Below are positions 10,801-22,580 of a stretch of DNA of 28,375 nt, piece after piece. The notes beneath the pieces were generated by a model. That model saw nothing but the letters and a program-made list of their open reading frames with translations. It did no database searches and was not told the DNA's origin. Position numbers and translations under genes: made by a program. The stretch covers positions 1 through 28,375 of the forward strand of contig JAHBMJ010001612.1 of the NCBI GenBank assembly GCA_018398765.1. Reading direction: 5' to 3'. This DNA is from Chromera velia (Eukaryota; Sar; Chromeraceae). Within the stretch, counting starts at the first letter, position 1; the number at the start of each line of letters is the position of its first letter.

Positions 10801-12579
10801 AAAATTCAGTAGAACATTGTCGATAGAGAGTCAACAAATTGAAAGAGCGGGGTGAAAACACGACGAAGGAGAGAGACCGCGTGTCACAAAATCAGAATAG
10901 ATTGAAAGAAAAAAATTCTTCTCGGCACAAACAACGCAGTCGAGGACAAAGACAGCCGATCCTGCGTTTTCCGATCATGTGAAGTTGACTGCTTCCTTCC
11001 CAGTCTCACTAGAGGAGCAGACAGCTCGGAACTTCTCTCATTTGTTCATTCGTTCATTCCCTGACGACCCTCTTTCCTTCTTTCATTCTTCCTTCCTTCC
11101 TCAGTGCTGGTTTTCTTTTCTCTCCTTATCTGCTCCTTGCCTGTCCTTTGTCTCCTCTCCCACCCCTCCCCCCCCAGATGTCACCACGCTTCCATTTAAT
11201 GCTTCCTCACGCGTTCGAATACGCTCAGTCTCTCCTCGCTCCATAAGGATGTCAAAACGTTGCCCGTTGTCACAAAAAACGATGGAAAACTCTTCATCGC
11301 TTGAACGTGCGCCAAAGCGCCAGCCCAATCGGTCAGTGCTGACTCACCTACCTGACGATGTGCACGATCACCCTGCACCGCTCGATATGCCTCAGAAAGG
11401 CCCGACCAAGCCCGACGCCTGAATGGGCCCCCTCCACCAAGCCCGGAATGTCCAACAGCACCAACCCCCTTCCTGCCTCCATCCCGATAGTACCGCTAGA
11501 GCTCTTCAAAGGCCCCCGACTTGCAATGCCGGGGCGCGTCCTGTGCGAGTGTGGAAACTGCAGATCCATTCACACTCATCCACCGGAGTCTTTCATACTC
11601 ATTCACTCTGAAGGACGCCCCAGGGGCGTCCGACACGACCACGATAGTCTTGCGCGCGCGCGTCTGCGTGCGTGCGTTTGCGTGGACGGAAAGAGTCGCA
11701 AGTGGAAAGGCGAGGTGCAGCGTTTCATTCGAATCCGGAATAATCATGTCAGTCAGTCAGTCAGTCAGTGAGTCAGTTAGTTAGTCAGTCCGTCATTTGC
11801 AGCAGAGAGCGAAAGCAAATTAGACAACGACTGTGAACACAGGAAGGAGAGCGATAGCAAAGCAAAGGCACGTCCACTAGACAGGACCCAACTTTGCCCT
11901 ACAAATTCCACTCTGGATTCATGCCACTATCCATCAAGGAGTTGGGGCTGAAATTAAGAAACAAACAAAGAAAGGAAAAAAGGAAGAAAGTAAAAAAAAA
12001 AAGAAGGAAAAGAAAAGCAAACAGTCGCGAGCCAAAATCTCACAGGTTGAAACTGTAGACAATTGACTTACCTGCGGAGAGAAGCTGGGGGCTCCAGAGA
12101 GTGCGGATATTTTCGAGAGACCCATTGTCTCAGCGGCCTGACTCCTCTCCACTTCTCCGGCACCCTCCTCGCTCTCATTCTCAATTGTATAGTACAGCGG
12201 AATAGGCTCACCTTCGCCTTCTCCCCCTTGCTCCCTTTGATCCTCTCCCGCGACCCCAAAGTCTTCCAAGGGAGCACCGTTTGAATCTGAGTGTGTGTTG
12301 CCGCTGACGTGGGAAGTAAAGTAGTGGGTGGGGCGAAGGTCCTTCGGTTCTGCCCTCGAGTTGATCCAGTATCCCGGGTCGCACACGCCTGCATTCACAT
12401 TCATTCATTTAATTGTGTGCAGGCAGGTAGGCGTGTTCACTTCCCGGACCGGGATGGATGCAGAAAAGAGAAGAGAAGAGACATATGGTGTAGGAAGGGG
12501 AAGATTATTCAGAGAACTCATATGGGATTCGAGAGAGAGAGGGGAAGTTACATGGGTGGGTGAACTGCCAGATAGAGGG

Positions 12580-12614
<35 letters not shown>

Positions 12615-12635
12615 TGTGTGTGTGTGTGTGCGTGC

Positions 12636-12674
<39 letters not shown>

Positions 12675-13376
12675 GAGGAAGAATCGTTTCAAACCCGCAG
12701 ATCAGACGCAGAGAGGGCCCTTCCAGTGCAATGGTTGCACTTCCGTGGATCAATTAAGAACGCAGACAGACACATCACTGAAGCAGACCTCACAAGAAAA
12801 GCAGACCAACGGAAAAAGAAGTCAGTCAGGCCCGCAACTTCCGTTTACCACCACACTAGATTGACCAACAACACCAATATTCCCTGCCAGCTTGTCTGCC
12901 TACCGATGTTGGGAATGAGTGTTGTGAAGGGATAATTCGCAATTTTTGGACGCGCGTTCGTCACCTGCAAACACGAATAGAAGGAGGGAGGTGCGGAAAG
13001 AAATAGACAGAAGGCATTTAGTGACCAGTCAGGGAAAGACAGAAAGGACGAAAAAAATCAAGAAAGGAAGACAAGACGAAACTAGAGAGACACTCAAAAG
13101 GGAAGAAATCGAAGCGGATTCCCTCACCGATACGTTTCATTCAGACAGGGAGACCTAGACGGAACACAACACGGCCAGATCCAACAAGGCAAAGGCGAAC
13201 TCCCAACAAATTATCCAGTCACCAAAAAGCCAGAGAATCGTGTTGCTGCTTCGTCTGCCTCTCTGTCCCTTGGTTAATCGGTCTGGCTTCTTGGGTCGCT
13301 CAGTGGGCTGATGTTCTCTCTGTATGCATGCCTTCCTTTCTTCTCGTCTTCCTGGCTGCCTGTTCGCTTGTCTAAC

Positions 13377-13410
<34 letters not shown>

Positions 13411-13781
13411 CTTCTTTCTGTGTTCCTCCCTGTATGTTCAATTTGTCTGGCTATATGTCTGGCTTTGCCTGTCTGGGGTTGGCGTTTGTCTTTTTTTTAC
13501 TATTATTTTTCACCACATTTCCTTCCAGCCAATCCATCATCGAGCCAACTGAACAGCAATCCAGTGACGCACGCACCAAACCAACAAAACCAACAGATAG
13601 ACAGACGGACCGACCTGGGCGAGCAACGTGGACTTCCCCGCATTGGGAATTCCGACGAGTCCGATGTCGGCACACAATCGAAGCTGCAAGACAGAAGGAA
13701 GGAAGGAAGGAAGGAAGGAAGGAAGGGAGGGAGGGAGGGAGGGAGGGAGGGAGGAAGGAAGGAAGAAAAGAGGAACGACGC

Positions 13782-13830
<49 letters not shown>

Positions 13831-15625
13831 TATATGTTTCTTCTTCTCCTGACAGCAGAACGGTCTGTGAAGGTTTCCTGACAAAGTGAAAGGACACAGC
13901 AGAAAGAAAGTTGCCAGTCGACAGGGCTTGCCTGACTGAGAAGGAAAAGAGCCCCATGAGTTCTCCCCAAAACAATTAAATGATTGGAAGGAAGGAAGTC
14001 GATCAAGAGCAGTAGACGCAGACAATAACATGAAAGTGGGTGTTGTTGTCCAGACAGCAGAAAACAGGGAAGGGTACCGTTGAGAATCCAGAAATACTAT
14101 CCCGCCTCCCGCTCAGTCTCCGTTCCCCCGCCGCAACCGGAAATCCATCCCATCATCCATCCGCAATCTATGCTGCCTCTCCTCTCCCTCCTCTCCACCT
14201 CCATGCAGTCTGTCTCCAACTCTGGCTCGGTGGACCCCAGCACCCCCCCAGCAGCTATACAGCTACTCTTCATTACAATAAAGCTCTACAAAGAGAGAGT
14301 GCGGAAGCACAAGACCAGTCACAAAACTTAAGAGACGCAGAGGAAGCCACACGAATGATCTCCTGTCTATCCTCCAAAGATATGAACGACCCAATCAGAC
14401 AAGACAAGAAAGGCAGCGCACCTCCAGTACTAAAGATCTCTTCACTCCTGCCCCAGGAGGAACGCATCGGCCACCAATGCCGCGCCCCTTCACAGAAAAC
14501 GGCTTGCCATTCCCCTGACCAGCCGCCCCTCCGCGAGCAATGACGAGTTTGTCCCCTGGATGCCTCAGACAACCTGCATGTCAGAATTCATCAAGAGATT
14601 CAAACTCCGCACATACATACAGATCGACAGTCCGGAAAGGCAAAGAAGCAGACTCAAAAGCTTGCACACCGAGGCTTAACGAGTGTGCAGGCGGCCATCG
14701 AGAAAAAACAAAAGGGTGGTCTCTTGTGTCCCCTGGAGAAACAAAAAGAAATTCTCTTGTATCTACAGTGTCTCAGACGCCCTCCTACTGTGTCCACAAT
14801 TCAATATGCACAAGCCTGTCTCTATGCGAGGAAAAGCATGCGACCATGCATGTCCTTCCGTATGATCGACCGAGTCCGTTCTACCAAACCACCCACAGAC
14901 CGACCAAGCGGCTCTCCTGTTTCCGCGCTCCGCACCGTTGTTCCTACAGGAATTCTCACGACCGTGTGCGCACCGTTTCTTCCGTTTCGATACTTTGCAC
15001 ACCCAGCTTCTCCGTTCTCTGCCACGAAGGAGGATCTGCCCCTGAAGGCCTCCAGAGTCGATGCGCTCCGGTCACAAACGAAAATCACGTCCCCGCCCCT
15101 TCCGCCATTCCCGCCGTTCCCGGGGCCTTGAGAAGTTGCAAAAGTCTTCCTTCCCTTGCGCTCCAGAAGCTTGAACGTCTTTGCACCCTCACCCCCCGTT
15201 CCGGCCTTGACAAAGACCTGCATGCAACGATGGGCATGGTGCGTGCAACCTTAGCGTAAACGTTCGAGTCTCCAAACGAGACGGCTGTCTCGCACACGTC
15301 TCCAAGGGGATCCAACGGGGTCCGGGACCGTGGACTAGACAATCTACCTAGCATTATCACAAACGCCGACCCGTGCTTCGTCGTAAAATTCGACGTCTCG
15401 AGCACTCTCTGGACGGACGGAGCCACTCGTCTCCAGGTTCAACCTCAAAGCCGTAGCGCCGTCTCCTTTGCGTTCACGCATTGTCTGAATGACACAACTT
15501 TGCCTAGGACGAAAATGGAGGCCTTCAATCCATCTACTTGCAAGGAAAGCAGCACTCTGTTGAAAGCCTTCCGCCTCCTTCCACGTGGTGAGTAAAAGAA
15601 ACACAGAGAGCACACCAAGGAACAT
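7259..15625 (-). CDS. Obg/CgtA-family GTPase, probably plastid-targeted (13 exons, 803 aa)
   Basis: Obg proteins are GTPases that help assemble the large ribosomal subunit; ObgC is the plastid form. Exons, 5' to 3' on the minus strand: 15625-15371, 15217-14905, 14573-14422, 13683-13615, 12964-12904, 12388-12072, 11557-11352, 10743-10581, 10063-9908, 9664-9321, 8793-8732, 8199-8127, 7499-7259. All junctions are GT-AG, all phases join, and the total is 2,412 nt. Residues 1-20 look like a signal peptide ([20 protein letters not shown]) followed by FQQSAAF, the bipartite plastid-leader pattern. The Obg fold runs from FYDEAR (about 80) through [14 protein letters not shown] to the GGAAGQGN motif. 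G1 is GIPNAGKST (251-259), G2 YPFTTL (274-279), G3 DIPG (425-428), G4 NKVD (492-495) and G5 SAAT (523-526). After the GTPase domain come a charged linker (565-660), an OCT domain (about 663-727, ending [16 protein letters not shown]) and a charged tail of about 75 residues. The exon 6 region is an insertion. Exons 1-9 are the surest. Exons 10-13 rest on the OCT match and phase. Confidence 0.88.
7541..7835. repeat. (CA)n microsatellite in the last Obg intron
   Basis: About 295 bp of CA repeat with CAGA and GAGA interruptions, inside the 8126-7500 intron, which joins the OCT core to the C-terminal tail. Long open frames of Thr-His or Val-Cys repeats cross it on both strands and are artefacts. 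Confidence 0.9.
11746..11795. repeat. (GTCA)n repeat in Obg intron 6
   Basis: A short GTCA/GTTA/GTGA repeat on the plus strand, antisense within the 12071-11558 intron. It has the same sequence family as the donor-adjacent repeats and the 20.7-kb satellite, but in the opposite sense to Obg transcription. Confidence 0.75.
12579..12670. repeat. (GT)n microsatellite in Obg intron 5
   Basis: About 90 bp of GT repeat with a few A and C interruptions, between the exon carrying the G2 loop and the exon carrying the insertion. Confidence 0.9.
13379..13412. repeat. (TGTC)n microsatellite in Obg intron 4
   Basis: Eight near-perfect TGTC units inside the 13614-12965 intron. The same intron opens, on the minus strand, with GTCGGTCCGTCTGTC. 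Confidence 0.8.
13690..13832. repeat. Compound purine repeat forming the pyrimidine tract of Obg intron 3
   Basis: On the plus strand: (GGAA)n, (GGAG)n, (GA)n and then (ACAG)n. On the coding (minus) strand this is about 140 nt of CTGT, CT, CTCC and CTTC repeats ending in TCTTGCAG at the acceptor of exon 4, so the microsatellite serves as the polypyrimidine tract. Confidence 0.85.
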
Positions 15626-16689
15626 TTTTTTTAAGCAACGCTTCCTGTCGGGAGACGCTTTCCCTCAATGGTGGATGGTGGGCACGCCTTGCATCTTTCT
15701 CCATCCATCCAAGCTAAGAAAGGAAGCTGTTCAACATCGCTTAACACACACTGACACTCCGACGCATATATTGAATGCAGCCTGAAGGCGAGTCAATTTA
15801 ATGTGACACTGACAGTTGATCGATCTTGTATTATTCTTGAGTTAAACCCAAGAAAAATGCAAGCAACAGTGAGTGCATGTACATAGCAGCGCAAATGCGG
15901 CGGCGCGCGTGCATGCATGGTCAAATATACGTACGCGGTATATACACGCGTACGCGCGCCGCCGCTCACCGCAGCCATCGCGCTGATTCGCACTGAGCCT
16001 TTCTAATTCTTGTGCCTTTAATTCAGGCTATATTTCAGGCTCCAATACCATCCAATACCTTCCGATCCTTTCTCTTCTCCGTGAAGTTCTCCCTAGTCTT
16101 CTCCACCTTGATCGTACCTTTCCATTACTCGAAGTTTCATAGAGGTACATTTCATGAATCAGAGAGAGGTCGTATATATACACTGCTGCGTGCCCTGCGG
16201 AGGATTGCACGAGCTTTTCATGAATTTCGTGTCAGGGCCTGAGAGTTCGTTGACAAGGAAGCTCGGAGTTGGTCAAGATTTCTCCAGCTTTCTTTACTCA
16301 CTCAAGTGCGCTGGGGCCATCCGGTAAAAACCCCGTTTGAGATCCCAGCAACGCCACGGGCACCACCTTGTGTCTCTCGCTGCCGATTTTGTGAACACCC
16401 GTGGAGGCCGGTCGTGGCAGACGGCTTGTGCCAGCCGCCGCGCATATGTTCCCGTTATGCAGTCGTACAATACTGTGGAGTACCAACGCATGTGAGTCTA
16501 CGCTGTGTTTATCACCCACGACTGTTTGCTTGCTCGCTTTGGACGTGGGTGGCTGGTTGGAAGAAGAACAGGAAGGTCTCCAAGCCGGATTTGCATAATG
16601 TTTCTGTCTGATCGAACCACGGTATGGATCGCTGAACGAATGAATGGATCGACGGGTCGACCATATTGAATGGCTGCAGGTACTCGGCC
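15626..16689. promoter_or_regulatory. Divergent intergenic region between Obg and SIZ genes
   Basis: About 1.06 kb separates the two start codons, so both promoters and 5' UTRs, and possibly an upstream SIZ exon, must lie here. It has a TATATATA word at 16172-16179, TTCATGAA palindromes near 16151 and 16217, and the inverted repeat listed separately. An open frame at 16306-16611 (plus) has no recognisable features, and I do not call it. Confidence 0.6.
15897..15965. promoter_or_regulatory. Inverted repeat with TGCATGCA in the divergent promoter
   Basis: Perfect 14-bp arms, GCGGCGGCGCGCGT (15897-15910) and its reverse complement (15952-15965), enclose 41 bp. That loop begins within the palindrome TGCATGCA (15910-15917) and has further small palindromes (TACGTA, GTATATAC). 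TGCATGCA is a known target word of some ApiAP2 factors in apicomplexans. Whether it works that way here is inference. Confidence 0.6.
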
Positions 16690-17776
16690 ATGCGGGTGGA
16701 CGATCTGAAGAACGAGTGCCGGAGAAGAAGTCGGTCAGAAGCAATGCATTTGGAAGGCGCAGAGCCGCCAGAGAGCCAGAAAGGCAGAGAGAGGGTTAGA
16801 AAGACTTCTAGAGGCAGCAGCCGCAAACAAGAGCGCGTGGAGGCGGACGCGACACGCTGGCCGAGAGCCCTTGATTCTCTTTTTACCCCGCCTCACCCCT
16901 CCATTGTTTGTCTTCGTTTGCGAAGCGCTCAACTTGCTTGTTGGCATTTGTCTCGCTCTCTCCTCTCGGTCGTCTCTCTCTCGTGCAGACAGCTGCTTTT
17001 CTTTTCGCACCAAAACTTTCCCTTTTACGGGTCTGATGAAAGGTAAGGTTGTACTGTGTTCCTCTTGTGCGTGCACATGCAGATTTGAGAGTTTCAGGCA
17101 GCAAGTCCGAGCTGGTCTCTCGTCTGATGTCCAGCCACTCGCAGCAGATCGCTACATCCGCTGTCGTTCAGCAACAGCAACAGAGGGCAGCGCAAACCGC
17201 ACACTCGCTGCAGCAACCGCATCAATCGCTCCTTGCTCAGCAGCCGTATCAAATGCAGTACTATGGGGGGGCGCCGGGCGGGGGTCTTTTGAACCAAGGT
17301 ATTCCGATGGGTGCGATGGGGGGGTACAATTACGCACAGCCTGTGCAGCTGACGATGTTGCATATGCATGGGGGAGCTAACCCAACTATGTCACCCCAAC
17401 GCCAGCCGCAGCAGCAGAGCCAACAGACTCAGCATCAGCAGCAGGTCCAGCCTCTGCCTTCCAATATTGCCACCCAGCGTTTACCCATGCAGCAGCAGGT
17501 GCAGGTCCAACACCAGCAACCCCGTCAGCTTCAGCCCCAGCCACCACCACCTGCACAGCGACAGGGTGCCCAACAACAGCAGCGTGGTCAGGTGCAGCCA
17601 CCGCAACAACGGGCATCCCACACCGCAGCCGCCGCAGGCAGTGGAGGAGGAGGGGGGGCGATAGGTCCCTCCCGGATCGGGAGCTGCATCTGCAAAGACC
17701 CTTCGCGGTCGGATTGGCTCGTCCAGTGCACAGAGTGCAACAAGAAAATGGTCAGTTTCGTGCGTGAGTGAGTGAA

Positions 17777-17850
<74 letters not shown>

Positions 17851-19931
17851 CAAATCGGACGAAAGAGATGCGGTGGTGTGGGCAGGCTTTTTTGGCGTGA
17901 GGCGAGCAGAAATCGAAAATGTTCCCCCCTAACTTTTGCGCTTTTCCCAGCCTGGCGGACAAAATTCAATGAACAGCCGATTGATTGACGTTTGCGAAGG
18001 ATCGCGCTCTCTCTTGATGCTTGGATATTTTATCTTTTTTTATTTTTCTGTCGGAGGGTTCTCTCGTTGCGTCTCTGTTCCTTTTTACGTTTGTGTGGTG
18101 ACGCCTCGGGCGACGAGTTTTGATCGGTCGAGAGACTCCATTCTCTCTCTGTCGGAGATTCATTGACATCACACGCACACAACTGCTCGATCCCTGTCGC
18201 TGCTCCCGTCAGCGTCGATGGATGGATGGATGGATGGATGAATCTTCGAAGCCTGGTTGTCCTGTCCTGCTGTGTTCTGCCTGCAGCACTTTACCTGCGT
18301 GGGATTCCCCCCTCCACGGTTCAGACAGCCGGAGGTTCCTTCTGGGTTTGTGTGCCCCCTCTGCAAGCTGAAGGACTTGGATCCGTTTATGAAGATGGTC
18401 GGTCGGTCGGTCGGTCAGAATGACAAACAAATACTCGTCTGTACATTCATCGCATAGGCATTGCCGTTTCTATCTTTTCTTCTTTTCTCCGCACGAACTC
18501 TTTCTCCTGAGCATGATTGTCAAAGGGTTTTCTACCAGGAATGCTCTTTGCCTCACTCACTCACTCCCTCCCTGCCTCCCTGCAGGTCTCCATCGGGATG
18601 GCGAAACTCGTGGAGCCGCGAGCGAGGCATCACGTAATGAGTGCCGCGTTCACACCAGTGAAATACAGCGAGAACATCAGGCTGAACGATTGGGCAGAAT
18701 TCAGAAAGTCAGTCAGCACAGTGGGGTGGGTGGAATGGCTAATGGACGGGGAGGTCAGGCGAGGAGTCTCATCATTCTTTTATTTATTTAAGGTCTAGCT
18801 TGAGAAAGCAATTCGACAGAAAGCAGGGGGGAAAGCTTCGGGAAATGCCGAAAAATCTTCTGCCGTGGCCCTCCTCTCTCTGTCTCCGTTTTGACAGTCA
18901 CATCAATGACTAGCACATGAAAGATGTTCTCATTACCTGAGCTTTGAAGGAAGGACAGGGGGAGCAACAGAGGCCCCCCCAAGCTTATCGTTGTATTCAA
19001 GTCTGCGTCGCCATCCTTCTCGCTCACTCTCTCTTCCCTCGGATTGGTCTTGGTGTGCTTTTATTTCTCTTCTCAGTCTCTTCTGCATTCTGCATTCTCG
19101 CTTTCTTCGATCGATTCAAGAGTGTTCGAAGGGATGCTCAAAGAAAGCTGCAAGCTCCTTCTGCATTCGTTTCTCTCCCCCACCCGTAGCGTGTCTGCCT
19201 TGACCCGCGTGCACGTCTGACTGCGCTTCTGTTTTGCTCCATGCATAATCTCTCTCTCACTGTTGGATGATGCGCAGCTCTGGGGGCGAGATGATGCTGT
19301 ACTGCATCAAAATGTCCACTGACAAATCCGACGCCTACAAGTGTTCCTACCCGCGTACCCTGTACGTGAGGGTGAACGACAGATCTGCTCTGGAGGTGAA
19401 GGAGCCGGTGCCGGAACGAAAGAGGAAAGACGAACCACAGTCGGTGGGTTCGTTTCGCGCCTGTCGTTTTTGCTTTTTTTGTTCGTCTTGTGCTGGTTTT
19501 ATTTCCGAACTGAAAAAAGGGAGAGGAAGAATAGCAGCGAATACAGAAAACACCAAAGCTTCATAGCACTGACGTACGGTCTCTGTAAATTCCCCTGCAT
19601 AAATAAATGAGTCAACTTTCAGACGTCGACGAGATGAACGCGGGAAAATCGCTGTTAAAAATCACTGAATGCGGGAAAGTTGTAGAACTCCTGACAGAGG
19701 AAAAAAGGAGATCGCATCAAACAAGCAAAGGAGGGCTTCATCTCACAGCCGTTTTCCACCCGTGTGCTCAAATTTAAAGCTCTTTCTTTTCTAACCTCTT
19801 TCCTGTCTGACTTCCTCCTCGCAGGTCTCTCCCTACCTGAAGGCTTCCTCTGGCAATTCGTTCCACTTTGAGTGGACGTGTGAACCGAACGTGGTCAGTC
19901 AGTCCGTCAGTCCGCACTTTCACTCACTTTC

Positions 19932-19965
<34 letters not shown>

Positions 19966-20563
19966 AGGACAGGAGGGGGGGGGGCAATAGGGGGTCAGTT
20001 AGGCAGCTAGGGACGAATCGTTCGTTCTTTCTGTTCATCTTTTTTCCTTCCGTGCTTCATCTGGAAAGCAGGCAGGGGGGCAGACAAAGAGAAGCAGCAG
20101 CGGTCTGAGGCAGCTTCACTTAGTCTCCTGTCGGGAGCGTGGCTGCAGACAGGGAGGGAGGGAGGGAGAAACTCACCCGCAAACAAAAAAAGTGGATCTT
20201 GTGTAGACAGACAGATAGTCCCCAACCGCCAGTATGCACTGCTCTCGGCCGTTTGTCCTTTGCGAATGGAAAAAGGGAAGAAAAGAAAGAAAGAAGGCAC
20301 ATGGTCTTCCCGTACGTTTCTCTCTCTGCGCCGTCTGTCCTTCGTCCATTCATCCATGGACCCTTTCATCAACCCAATCCCATCCAATTCGATACCATCG
20401 ATCCCCTTCCCTCCCTCCGGTTTTCCCTCTGCATGTTTGGTTTGTACATTCATCCATGCAGAAACACCTGCTCGTTCTCCTTGACTGCCGTCGCGAAACT
20501 GCAAGTAGCCTCGAGGTCAGTCGGTGCAGTCGCTGCAGATCCACACACACGAACGCGCGCGCA

Positions 20564-20596
<33 letters not shown>

Positions 20597-22532
20597 TAGA
20601 GAGAGAGATAGGCGGTCCCTTCCATGCCTCCAGCAGAGAACCCCCAAAAGCGTGCGACTGACTGACTGACTGAAACACTGACTGACTGACTGTGACTGAC
20701 TGACTGACTGACTGACTGACTCTGACTGACTGACTGACTCTGACTGACTCTGACTGACTCTGACTGACTCTGACTGACTGACTCTGACTGACTCTGACTG
20801 ACTCTGACTGACTCTGACTGACTCTGACTGACTCTGACTGACTCTGACTGACTCTGACTGACTGACTGACTGACTCTGACTGACTGTGACTGACTGACTC
20901 TGACTGACTGTGACTGACTGACTCTGACTGACTCTGACTGACTCTGACTGACCGACTGACTGACTGACTGACTGACTCTGACTGACTGACTGACTCTGAC
21001 TGACTGACTGACTCTGACTGACTCTGACTGACTCTGACTGACTCTGACTGACTGACTGACTGACTGACTCTGACTGACTCTGACTGACTCTGACTGACTG
21101 ACTGACTCTGACTGACTCTGACTGACTCTGACTGACTCTGACTGACTCTGACTGACTCTGACTGACTCTGACTGACTCTGACTGACTGACTGACTGACTG
21201 ACTCTGACTGACTCTGACTGACTCTGACTGACTCTGACTGACTCTGACTGACTCTGACTGACTGTGACTGACTGACTCTGACTGACTGTGACTGACTGAC
21301 TCTGACTGACTGTGACTGACTGACTCTGACTGACTGACTGACTCTGACTGACTGACTGACTGTGACTGACTCTGACTGTGACTGACTGACTGTGACTGAC
21401 TGACTCACTGACTGACTCACTGACTGACTCTGACTGACTCTGACTGACTCTGACTGACTCTGACTGACTCTGACTGACTCTGACTGACTCTGACTGACTC
21501 TGACTGACTGACTCTGACTGACTCTGACTGACTGACTCTGACTGACTCTGACTGACTCTGACTGACTCTGACTGACTCTGACTGACCGACTGACTGACTG
21601 ACTGACTGACTCTGACTGACTCTGACTGACCGACTGACTGACTGACTGACTGACTCTGACTGACTCTGACTGACCGACTGACTGACTGACTGACTGACTC
21701 TGACTGACTCTGACTGACCGACTGACTGACTGACTGACTGACTCTGACTGACTCTGACTGACCGACTGACTGACTGACTGACTGACTCTGACTGACTCTG
21801 ACTGACTGACTGACTGACTGACTGACTGACTCTGACTGACTCTGACTGACTCTGACTGACTCTGACTGACTGACTCTGACTGACTCTGACTGACTCACTG
21901 ACTACAGTTCTAGTTCTTCATTTTCGACCCGACCCGGAAGCCCTCTTTGTGGTGCGGTCCGTGTCTAGCCGTTCGTTCGCGTTGAAAGAAAAAAATTAGG
22001 CGTTGTTGTACACCCACACCTTCCAGTCTCATTGAAGTGCGTCCCTCCATTCAGAAAGAATACGAAAGCAGGGAAAATGTACTCTCATACAAACCCAGCT
22101 GATCAATATCCGACTGAGGGAAGTGAAATGATGGGCAGAACGATTCTCTTTACCCTTTGCCCGTCTCTTGTGCAGCAACACATTCGAAACCGACTTCAGC
22201 ACCCGTCGCTTGAGCAGGCACAGGACAGAGGTGGGCAAAGGGTGCAGGGAGAGCTGTTTGTCAATGTGCAGGCTCCTTTTTTTGTATGCCCTGGGCTTTG
22301 CGGGCGTGCTGACCGCATTGATTGTGATTGCGCATGTTGCCTGACGAGTTGTTTTCTCTCTCTTCCGCTTCTTATGTTCTTGCTTGCTGCTTGAGATGCG
22401 TGGCTGCGATTCTTCTTTGTGTCTGCGCTGTTTGTTTTTTCCTTTCCTCTATGCACATGCAGGATGGGGTGAGGGGAATTCTTTTTCGTGTCAAGCATTG
22501 CTCTGTCTCCCTCTCTCCCTCTCCCCCCCTCG

Positions 22533-22580
<48 letters not shown>

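Noticed and set aside
11496-11747. Minus-strand ORF with [16 protein letters not shown] as a further Obg exon
   Set aside because: It lies in the intron between a strong GTAAGT donor (12071) and the CTGCAG acceptor (11558), and the phases of exons 6 and 7 already match without it. I cannot exclude an alternative exon.
16306-16611. Cys-rich plus-strand ORF (101 codons) between the two genes
   Set aside because: The cysteines show no zinc-finger spacing, equally long frames are open on the minus strand, and it lies where promoters and 5' UTRs are expected.
20350-21898. Minus-strand ORFs of 356 and 482 codons made of Ser-Gln/Ser-Val repeats
   Set aside because: They are translations of the (GACT)-family satellite, which lacks stops in those frames. 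They lie antisense inside a SIZ intron and change frame with the repeat.
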